DNA from: an uncultured bacterium
GTDB taxonomy: Bacteria > Planctomycetota > Phycisphaerae > Phycisphaerales > UBA1924
Assembly: GCA_938003595.1 (NCBI GenBank)
Contig: CALKYH010000031.1
Location: 1-9,153 of the forward strand
Length of the DNA: 9,153 nucleotides
Direction: 5' to 3'
The notes under the pieces were generated by a model. It saw only the letters and a program-made list of their open reading frames with translations. It ran no database searches and was not told the origin of the DNA. Positions 1 through 5,501 of the stretch are shown in pieces (the stretch's first letter is position 1; each line of letters begins with the position of its first letter). The position numbers were made by a program, and so were the translations under genes.

Positions 1-1121
1 GCCTTCTTCGCGGCGCGGTCCCAGCGGTAATAGGCGACGGGGCCGGTGTCGGTGATGTAGGCGACGATCCACTGCTTGTCGTCGAGCGAGCGGCTGATGA
101 GCTGCAGGTCGCCCTCGCGGATCTTGCGGAGGGCCTCGAAGTCGCCGACGACGGACTTGTCGAGGATCTTCCAGCGCTCGCGGTCGTACTCGAAGGAGAC
201 GGCCTGGATCTCGTAGGTCGTGGGATGGATCATGAGGCCGCCGGCGTCGGCGAGGGGGTCCTCGGCCAGGAGCGTCTTCTCGCCGGTGGTCAGGTCCCAG
301 GCGAAGACGGCGCCGGTGTCGCGGTTGCGGCTGTCGGTCATGTAGAGGACCTTGCCGGTCTTGTCGAAGCCCAGCGGGCCGCTGGAGAGCTGGTCCTCCA
401 TCGGGATGGTGACGAACTCGGTCCACTCGCCGCCCTCGCCGGGCTGCATGAGGGACATGGAGCCGTCGTCGGTGTTGAGGGTCGCGGCGAAGCGGACCTT
501 GTAGTCGTTGTCGGTCACGAAGCCGTTGACCAGGCCGCGGCCCATCGTGCCCGGGTTCTCCTGGACGAGCGTCATCTCGCCGGTGGAGAGGTTGATGCGG
601 TGGACATCGTGGAACTGGGGGTTGCGGTTGTTGAGGCCGACGAGGATCTCGCCGGGGATGCGCGGGCTGACGCTGGTGATCTGGGCCGCGACGCCGTCGA
701 AGGGGGTGAGGTCGCGGATGTCGCGGGTGGCGACATTGGCGCTGTAGACGCGCCAGTTCTCGTCGCCGCCCTTGTCCTGGATGTAGACGATGTGCTGGTT
801 GTCGAAGGCCCAGAAGTAGCTGCGGATGCCGCGGTTGGTGTCGCGGGTGACCGGCGCCGCGGCGGCGAGGTCGTCGACGGGGGCGACCCAGACATTCATG
901 ACGCCGTCGACGGGGGCGAGCCACGAGAGGCGCTGGCCGTCGGGGCTGATCCGCGCGCTGGCGCGGTCGGGATTGTCGAACAGGACGCGCCTGGGGATGA
1001 GCGGCACCTCGGCGCCGGGCGTCGCGGCGGACTTGCCGTCCTTGGGGCCGGCGGCGAGCGCGCCGGCCGCGAGGCCGAGCGCCGTGGAAGCCATCAGCAC
1101 GCACTTGAGCAACGATCGCAT
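1..1121 (-). CDS. Exported S9-family (prolyl oligopeptidase-type) peptidase, N-terminal part; 3' end beyond window
   Basis: The 373 residues seen begin with a signal peptide: a basic start (MRSLLK), a hydrophobic stretch to about residue 20, and an ALA-A cleavage site near residue 23. What follows looks like the beta-propeller of S9 peptidases, with WD40/TolB-like strands such as ISPDGQRLSWLAP (58-70) and the segment IVYIQDKGGDENWRVY (111-126), a form common in dipeptidyl/acylaminoacyl peptidases. The propeller normally gates access to a C-terminal alpha/beta hydrolase domain with a Ser-Asp-His triad; that domain would lie left of position 1 and cannot be confirmed. The role would be cleavage of oligopeptides outside the cytoplasm. 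The ATG start is supported by AGGAG ten bases upstream. It lies 137 bp after greA and probably has its own promoter. A catalytically dead or non-peptidase propeller protein is the main alternative. Confidence 0.8.
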   Translation of the reverse strand, partial: MRSLLKCVLMASTALGLAAGALAAGPKDGKSAATPGAEVPLIPRRVLFDNPDRASARISPDGQRLSWLAPVDGVMNVWVAPVDDLAAAAPVTRDTNRGIRSYFWAFDNQHIVYIQDKGGDENWRVYSANVATRDIRDLTPFDGVAAQITSVSPRIPGEILVGLNNRNPQFHDVHRINLSTGEMTLVQENPGTMGRGLVNGFVTDNDYKVRFAATLNTDDGSMSLMQPGEGGEWTEFVTIPMEDQLSSGPLGFDKTGKVLYMTDSRNRDTGAVFAWDLTTGEKTLLAEDPLADAGGLMIHPTTYEIQAVSFEYDRERWKILDKSVVGDFEALRKIREGDLQLISRSLDDKQWIVAYITDTGPVAYYRWDRAAKK

Positions 1122-1131
1122 CGGTTCAGAT

Positions 1132-1136
1132 CTCCT
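1132..1136 (-). promoter_or_regulatory. Shine-Dalgarno sequence of the S9 peptidase gene
   Basis: The minus strand reads AGGAG here, ten bases before the ATG at 1121-1119. It is one of the clearest ribosome binding sites in the window and fixes the start that also gives a full signal peptide. Confidence 0.6.
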
Positions 1137-1151
1137 GAGAAATACCCACCC

Positions 1152-1174
1152 GCGCGCCGGATCGCCCGGCGCGC
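1152..1174 (-). other. Perfect 9-bp hairpin in the leader of the S9 peptidase gene
   Basis: GCGCGCCGG (1152-1160) and CCGGCGCGC (1166-1174) are perfect inverted repeats around a 5-nt loop. No T-run follows on either strand, so it is a poor intrinsic terminator for greA. If the promoter proposed at 1184-1212 is right, transcription starts within a few bases of the stem. The hairpin would then cap the 5' end of the mRNA, an arrangement known to slow decay of some bacterial messages. The pairing is visible in the sequence; the function is inferred. Confidence 0.5.
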
Positions 1175-1183
1175 TGCGTTAGC

Positions 1184-1212
1184 AATGTACCCGTGGCGGG
1201 CCCGGTTGTTGC
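1184..1212 (-). promoter_or_regulatory. Candidate sigma70-type promoter for the S9 peptidase gene
   Basis: On the minus strand, TACATT (1189-1184) resembles a -10 element. It is preceded after exactly 17 bp by GCAACA (1212-1207), which matches three of six bases of the -35 consensus. The predicted start of transcription is near 1177, just before the hairpin and about 55 nt before the ATG. The -35 is weak, and similar matches occur by chance, so this is tentative. Confidence 0.3.
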
Positions 1213-1258
1213 GAGATGGGCCGGGGGGATCCTTGATCCGGGACGAGCGGCCCGGGTT

Positions 1259-1723
1259 TCAGAGGATTTCGACGACCTCGAAGCGCTTGACGCCCCGGGG
1301 GGCGTCCACGCGGACGACTTCGCCCACGCGGGCCTTGAACAGCGAGGCGCCCATGGGGCTGGTGACGGTGACCTCGACATGCTCGGCCAAGGGGTCGCCG
1401 GAGGACTCGCCGACGATCTTGAAGGTGTCCTCCTCCCCGGTGTCGGTGTCCCGGAGACGGACGATGGCGCCGAGGAAGACGACATCGTCGGGGACGGAGC
1501 CCTCCTCGACGACCTGGGCGTGGGCGAGGCGGTCTTCGAGGCGCTTGATCTCCGACTCGTCCATCGCCTGCTCTTCGCGGGCGGCGTGGTAGTCGCCGTT
1601 CTCCTTCAGGTCGCCCAGGGCGCGGGCCTCGGCGATGCGATTGGACACCTCCGGGCGTCGGGCCTTGAGCTGCTCGAGCCGCGAAGCGATCTGGTCGCGT
1701 TCCGCCTTGGTGAAGAATTCCAT
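1259..1723 (-). CDS. greA: Transcription elongation factor GreA
   Basis: This 154-residue protein has the usual length and two-domain form of GreA. Residues 1-75 form the antiparallel coiled coil that enters the RNA polymerase secondary channel. Its tip carries GDLKENGDYHAAREEQ (37-52), the GreA signature, with acidic residues Asp38 and Glu41 that position the catalytic magnesium. Residues 80-154 form the FKBP-like C-terminal domain (VTSPMGASLFKARVGEVV). GreA stimulates cleavage of backtracked transcripts and rescues stalled polymerase. The ATG is preceded by GAGGT with 7-nt spacing. A strong intrinsic terminator ends only 24 nt upstream and no convincing private promoter lies between, so expression may depend on read-through or on a promoter inside the preceding gene. 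The GreB alternative is less likely given the tip sequence and length. Confidence 0.96.
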   Translation of the reverse strand: MEFFTKAERDQIASRLEQLKARRPEVSNRIAEARALGDLKENGDYHAAREEQAMDESEIKRLEDRLAHAQVVEEGSVPDDVVFLGAIVRLRDTDTGEEDTFKIVGESSGDPLAEHVEVTVTSPMGASLFKARVGEVVRVDAPRGVKRFEVVEIL

Positions 1724-1747
1724 GGGATCTACCTCGTCGTCAAAGCC

Positions 1748-1776
1748 AAAAAAAGACGGGCGGCTGGGCCGCTCCG
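1748..1776 (-). terminator. Rho-independent terminator at the end of the murC operon
   Basis: Read on the minus strand, the 20 bases from 1776 to 1757 fold into a GC-rich hairpin: CGG, one A/C mismatch, GCGG, loop CCAG, CCGC, then CCG. It is followed directly by TCTTTTTTT (T7 at 1754-1748). It lies 34 bp after the stop of the membrane protein gene and 24 bp before the greA start. On the plus strand no T-run follows, so it acts only for leftward transcription. It closes the murC-murB-ddl-ftsQ-membrane protein unit, or partly attenuates entry into greA. Confidence 0.8.
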
Positions 1777-1810
1777 TGGTGAGGACCGAACTGCTGTCGG
1801 AGGCGGCAGT

Positions 1811-2617
1811 TTAGGCGCGATCGGCCTCCGGCGCCCCCGGCCCCGCCCCCGGAGCGGCCCCGGCGAGGGCGTGTGCGTCGCGGATGGCGGCGCCCGTCCA
1901 GCCGACCAGGCCCGCGCCGGCGAAGGCCGCGGCCCAGACCCAGAGATCGGGCGGGACGGCGGGCAGTCGTCCACCCGGCGAGGCGGTGACGACGAAGGGC
2001 GCGGTGACGGGCGAGGGCAGGAGGTAGCGCGGGTCGATGCCGCTGCCGACGCGTGCGGCGACAAGGCCCAGCGCCGGCGCGCCGATCGCGATGACGACGG
2101 CGCCGAGCATCCACCAGGAGCGGTCCGAGACACGGCGCGCGCCGGTCCCGAGGGCGACCAGGGCGCAGGCGAGGAAGGCCCAGGCGGAGTAATACGCGCT
2201 GAGCGCGAGGGTGATCTCCCAGCCCCAGCGTCCGATGAGCGTCAGGGGCCAGAGCACGGCCTGCACGGGGCAGAGCGCGACGAGCAGGTCCTGCAGGGCG
2301 GCGCGGGCGGGGCGCTCGGGGGACTGCTGGCTGAGCCGGATGAGCGGCCAGACGATCATCAGGCCGACGCCGATGACCACGAGCAGCGCGCGGGCGGGCG
2401 AGCGGGCGGCGTCGATCTCCATGCCGCGCACGGCGCCGGCGCGGAGCACGGTCAGCAGCGCGCCGCCGAGCAGGAAGATGGTCCAGAGAAAGGCGAAGGG
2501 GCGCGGCTCGGCGCGGCGGTGGGCCCAGCGGTCATGGCGCGGCGGGCGGGGCTCGGCGGCGGGCGTCGGGGGCGTTTCGGGCGCGGGGTCGGCGCTGTCG
2601 GGCGCCGGGTCCGTCAC
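1811..2617 (-). CDS. Unknown six-helix membrane protein, translationally coupled to ftsQ-like gene
   Basis: I do not recognise this 268-residue protein. It has a Pro/Ala-rich, probably disordered cytoplasmic N-terminus (1-30), a basic stretch (RWAHRRAEPR, 30-39), and about six hydrophobic segments near 41-58, 77-95, 108-128, 134-156, 168-188 and 225-245. A longer extramembrane loop (189-224) lies before the last helix, and the C-terminal tail is Gly/Ala/Pro-rich. The start is GTG at 2617-2615, whose last two bases join the preceding ftsQ TGA in a GTGA overlap. Longer upstream extensions only read through ftsQ in the wrong frame. It is the last gene before the terminator, where ftsA/ftsZ would stand in a classical dcw cluster. 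A role in division or envelope biogenesis is inferred from position only; no enzymatic motif is visible. Confidence 0.75.
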   Translation of the reverse strand: MTDPAPDSADPAPETPPTPAAEPRPPRHDRWAHRRAEPRPFAFLWTIFLLGGALLTVLRAGAVRGMEIDAARSPARALLVVIGVGLMIVWPLIRLSQQSPERPARAALQDLLVALCPVQAVLWPLTLIGRWGWEITLALSAYYSAWAFLACALVALGTGARRVSDRSWWMLGAVVIAIGAPALGLVAARVGSGIDPRYLLPSPVTAPFVVTASPGGRLPAVPPDLWVWAAAFAGAGLVGWTGAAIRDAHALAGAAPGAGPGAPEADRA

Positions 2618-3567
2618 GGCGCCTCGCCCTGCGCGACGGCGCCGGGCGAGTGCGACCGATCGACATAGACATGCGCGCTGTAGATCTCGATCCAGCGCTC
2701 GCCGGCGTCGATGCGCTCGGTGGGGCCGTTGGCGAGATACACGAGGCGCGCGATCTTCTGGTCGGTGCTCTGCTCGCCGGGGGCGATCACGCCGGGGGGC
2801 GCGCCCCAGACGATGCGCGTGTCCTGGTCGGAGACGATCGCCAGGCGACCGTCGCGCTGGAACATCGCGGCGTCCACGCCGGTGATCTGGGGCCAGACGC
2901 GCGTGGCGCTGAAGGCGCGACGGAGCGCGTCGAGCAGATCCAGGCCGGCCTGGACCTCGCCGCCGGGCCACGCGGCGCCGTAGGCGGGGGAGCCATCGGC
3001 GCGGATGGGCGGGCGCTGCGAGACGCCGCGGATGACCTTGAGGCCCGGCCCCGCGCCGCCGGGGGCGTAGGACAGGGGCAGCAGGGCGCCGCCGGCGCCG
3101 ACGACGATGTCGCGGTTGTCCTGGCGGACGACGGCGAGCGGCGTGCGCCAGTCGCCCTGGATCTCGATGAGGTTGCCCTCGAGGCGGCGGACGGCCTGGA
3201 CGCGTTCGAACCAGCCGGTGGCCTCGAGCGCGGCGCGGGCGTCCTCGAGGGACTCGCGGTCGAAGACATCGGGCGAGATGCGCGAGAGGGCGGTCTGCTC
3301 GATCTCGCGCCGGACGCTCTCGGGCATCCAGGTGCGGGAGCGGTCGCCGGCGACGGTGGGCCAGGCGATGCGCAGGGAGACGGGCTCGGCGCGGGCGACG
3401 GCGACGCGCTGGCGGAGCGCGCCCTGACCGAAGACCCAGGCCAGGCCCAGGGCGACGATCACGGCGCAGAAGACGAGCGTGCTGGCGCGCGAGGCGACGA
3501 CGCGCCAGGCCGTCTGCGCCTTGGTCTCACGGGCTTTGGACTTGGTTTTCCGTCGGCTCTTCGCCAC
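2614..3567 (-). CDS. ftsQ: FtsQ/DivIB-like cell division protein
   Basis: The 317 residues have the bitopic FtsQ layout. There is a very basic cytoplasmic N-terminus (AKSRRKTKSKAR, 2-13), one membrane helix (about 28-47), and a large extracytoplasmic part. This contains a POTRA-like segment (SVRREIEQTAL to GWFERVQAVRRLEGNLIEI) followed by WRTPLAVV, which resembles the FtsQ pattern in which a bad-residue strand leads into a beta domain. Sequence similarity by eye is weak, and the assignment leans on topology and on position right after ddl, the classical dcw order. FtsQ bridges early and late divisome proteins and binds FtsB/FtsL. The start is GTG, with AAGGA six bases upstream; a nearby ATG (3574-3572) is in another frame. 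It sits 51 bp after ddl and overlaps the next gene by 4 bp. No ftsA or ftsZ follows. Confidence 0.75.
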   Translation of the reverse strand: MAKSRRKTKSKARETKAQTAWRVVASRASTLVFCAVIVALGLAWVFGQGALRQRVAVARAEPVSLRIAWPTVAGDRSRTWMPESVRREIEQTALSRISPDVFDRESLEDARAALEATGWFERVQAVRRLEGNLIEIQGDWRTPLAVVRQDNRDIVVGAGGALLPLSYAPGGAGPGLKVIRGVSQRPPIRADGSPAYGAAWPGGEVQAGLDLLDALRRAFSATRVWPQITGVDAAMFQRDGRLAIVSDQDTRIVWGAPPGVIAPGEQSTDQKIARLVYLANGPTERIDAGERWIEIYSAHVYVDRSHSPGAVAQGEAP

Positions 3568-3573
3568 GACGCA

Positions 3574-3578
3574 TCCTT
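3574..3578 (-). promoter_or_regulatory. Shine-Dalgarno sequence fixing the GTG start of ftsQ
   Basis: The minus strand carries AAGGA six bases before the GTG at 3567-3565. It favours that GTG over other possible starts, and the resulting protein begins with the basic tail expected before the FtsQ membrane helix. Confidence 0.5.
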
Positions 3579-3618
3579 GCGGTTCGAGGGCGGTTCCGTT
3601 CGTTCGACGCTCGCGGCG

Positions 3619-4533
3619 CTACGAGGCGCGCCCGGCGTTCCTGATGATTGTCGCACACAGGGCCGGCATGTCCAGCCCGATCGCCCGCCCCGCCATGGGC
3701 ACCAGCGAATGGTCCGTGAAGCCGGGCATCGTGTTCACTTCCAGCAGCATCGGCCCGCCCCCGGCCCTGGGCAGCATGAAATCGGCCCTTGCGAGGCCCC
3801 GGACGCCCATCGCGCGGCAGAGGCCCACGGCGCCGGAGGTGATCTGCGTGCTGGTCTCGCCGGGCAGATCGGGCCTGACGATGTATTTCGTGTCGTCCCG
3901 CGTGTATTTCGCTTCGTAGTCGTAGAGGCCGTCGGCGGGGATGATCTCGATGGCCGGCAGCGCCCGCAGGCGCCCGTCGATCTCCAGGACGCCGACCGTC
4001 AGCTCGCGCCCGGGGGTGTAGGGCTCGATCATGTAGGGGCGCTTGCTCGCGAGGGCTTCGGCGAAGGCGCTGGCCCACTGCTCGGGCGTGCGGCAGATGA
4101 ACAGGCCGATCGTGGAGCCCTCGAAGATGGGCTTGAGCACCACGGGCAACGCCATCGGGCAGGCGCCGTCGCGCGGGTTCAGCACGGCGCAGGGCGCGGT
4201 GGGCACGCCGGCGCGGGCGGCGGCGAGCTTGGTGGCGACCTTGTCCATCGCGAGGCGCGCGGCGCGGGGCCGGCAGCCGACATAGGGGCGGCCGTCGGCC
4301 TCGAGCAGGTCCTGCATGGGGCCGCCCTCGCCGAAGGGGCCGTGGAGGACGGGCCAGACGATATCGCCGGGCAGGGCGCGGAGTTCGTCGCCGGTGATTG
4401 CGCCGACGACGCGGTGTTCGACGTTGAACTCGCCCGAGGCGCGGAGGGCTTCGGCGACGCACGCGGCGCTCTTGAGACTGACCTCGCGCTCGGCGTCGGG
4501 TCCGCCGGCGAGAACGAGCGCCGTTTGCGTCAC
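3619..4533 (-). CDS. ddl: D-alanine--D-alanine ligase
   Basis: The 304-residue protein is a full-length ATP-grasp Ddl. It joins two D-Ala molecules, using ATP, to give the dipeptide that MurF adds to the peptidoglycan precursor. Visible motifs in order are AEREVSL (14-20, with Glu15), HGPFGEGGPMQ (64-74), AMDKVATK (95-102), VVLKPIFEGSTIGL (131-144, ATP site with Ser140), EPYTPGRELTVGVL (170-183), YDYEAKYTRDDTKY (204-217, omega loop with Tyr), RADF (249-252, Asp251), and LLEVNTMPGFTDHS (263-276, Glu265 and Asn267 as magnesium ligands). The glutamate/serine/tyrosine set fits a D-Ala-D-Ala rather than a D-Ala-D-lactate enzyme. It starts with GTG overlapping the murB stop by four bases, and a strong GGAGGA inside the end of murB serves as its ribosome site. 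A longer in-frame extension only covers murB antisense-free coding DNA and is rejected. Confidence 0.97.
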   Translation of the reverse strand: MTQTALVLAGGPDAEREVSLKSAACVAEALRASGEFNVEHRVVGAITGDELRALPGDIVWPVLHGPFGEGGPMQDLLEADGRPYVGCRPRAARLAMDKVATKLAAARAGVPTAPCAVLNPRDGACPMALPVVLKPIFEGSTIGLFICRTPEQWASAFAEALASKRPYMIEPYTPGRELTVGVLEIDGRLRALPAIEIIPADGLYDYEAKYTRDDTKYIVRPDLPGETSTQITSGAVGLCRAMGVRGLARADFMLPRAGGGPMLLEVNTMPGFTDHSLVPMAGRAIGLDMPALCATIIRNAGRAS

Positions 4534-5456
4534 GCCGCGATCTCCTCCCAGGTCAGGCCGGTGCGGGTCCAGATGGCGATCTCGGGCTCGAGCAGCACGC
4601 CGTGGTGGTCGAGCACCTGGCGGCGGATCTGCCCGATGAGTCGGATGACATCGCGGGCGCAGGCGCCCTGCCGGGTGACGAAGAAGTTGGCGTGGACGGG
4701 GCTGACCTGCGCGGCGCCACGGGCGACGCCCTTGAGGCCCGCCTTGTCGATGAGCATGCCGGCGCTGACGCGCTGGCCGTCGGGCATGGTGGGGTTCTTG
4801 AAGACGCAGCCGGCGCTGCGGTCGGCCATGGGCTGGGTGCCCTTCTTGTAGGCCATGATTTCCTTGAGGCGCTCGCGCAGCGCCGCGGGATCGTCGGCGG
4901 GCTTGAGGCGCAGGTCGGCGCCGGTGACGATGTAGCGTTCGAGGCCGGAGTGGCGGTAGCCGAAGTCGATGGCGGCGCGCGGGAGGGAGACGGGCTCGCC
5001 CTCGTGGGTGACGGCGAGCACATGCTCGACGCAGTCGGCCATCTGGCCGAAGGCGCCGCCGGCGTTCATGACCAGGGCGCCGCCGAGCGTGGCGGGGATG
5101 CCGGCGAGGGTCTCGAGGCCGGCGAGGCCGTCGCGCACGGTGTCGGCGATCAGGCGCATGAGGTTGGCGCCGGCGCCGACGCGCAGCAGGCCGGGGTCGC
5201 GCGGGTCGGGGCGCTCGACGCGTCCGAGGCGCTCGAGCGACAGGACCAGGCCGTCCACGCCGTCGTCGTCCACGAGCAGGTTGGCGCCGTCGCCGAGCAC
5301 GCGCACGCGGTGGCCCTTGTCCGCGGCGTGGCGGACCATCTCGGTCAGCTCTTCGAGGTCGTTGGGCCGGGCGAGGCGGTCGGCGCGTCCGCCGACGCCG
5401 AACCAGGTCGGGATGGGTGCGTTGCTCTGCAAACTCTGTTGTGCCTGGGCCAGCAT
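4530..5456 (-). CDS. murB: UDP-N-acetylenolpyruvoylglucosamine reductase, short (type II) form
   Basis: MurB reduces UDP-GlcNAc-enolpyruvate to UDP-MurNAc with NADPH and FAD. The 308 residues have the length and pattern of the type II enzymes found in Bacillus and many phyla. The FAD-binding stretch is LGDGANLLV (54-62), followed by AGIPATLGGALVMNAGGAFG (118-137), FGYRHSGL (165-172, Arg168), SAGCVFKNP (214-222), AGLKGVARGAAQVSPVHANF (239-258) and LEPEI (289-293, catalytic Glu). The proton-donating residue in this family is usually Ser in the SAGS motif; here it is Cys217. The gene is 45 bp after murC and overlaps ddl by 4 bp. The ATG has only a weak purine-rich GAGAGAG upstream. Confidence 0.96.
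   Translation of the reverse strand: MLAQAQQSLQSNAPIPTWFGVGGRADRLARPNDLEELTEMVRHAADKGHRVRVLGDGANLLVDDDGVDGLVLSLERLGRVERPDPRDPGLLRVGAGANLMRLIADTVRDGLAGLETLAGIPATLGGALVMNAGGAFGQMADCVEHVLAVTHEGEPVSLPRAAIDFGYRHSGLERYIVTGADLRLKPADDPAALRERLKEIMAYKKGTQPMADRSAGCVFKNPTMPDGQRVSAGMLIDKAGLKGVARGAAQVSPVHANFFVTRQGACARDVIRLIGQIRRQVLDHHGVLLEPEIAIWTRTGLTWEEIAA
4542..4548 (-). promoter_or_regulatory. Internal Shine-Dalgarno sequence for ddl within the end of murB
   Basis: GGAGGAG is read on the minus strand within the last codons of murB (encoding Trp-Glu-Glu), eight bases before the ddl GTG. Together with the GTGA stop/start overlap it supports coupled translation of murB and ddl. Confidence 0.55.
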
Positions 5457-5501
5457 CGGTGCGGGGTCTCTCTCGATTGGTTCGCTCGGGCGCGCCGGCC
5501 C

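Noticed and set aside
1152..1174. Hairpin as the greA terminator
   Set aside because: The stem is strong, but no T-run follows on the minus strand, and it lies downstream of a likely promoter for the next gene.
1720..1745. TTGACG on the minus strand as a greA -35 element
   Set aside because: A -10 at normal spacing would fall inside the greA coding region, so it could not serve this start codon.
225..2668. Open frames of 455 and 491 codons on the plus strand
   Set aside because: They are antisense to the S9 peptidase, greA and the membrane protein. Signal peptide, GreA signature and membrane helices are all on the minus strand.
2618..2971. Upstream extension of the membrane protein to 386 residues
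   Set aside because: It is an out-of-frame reading of ftsQ rich in Arg; the GTG at 2617 overlapping the ftsQ stop is more credible.
2650..4851. Open frame of 733 codons on the plus strand
   Set aside because: It is antisense to ftsQ, ddl and the end of murB, and has the same low-complexity composition; no start signal or domain is visible.
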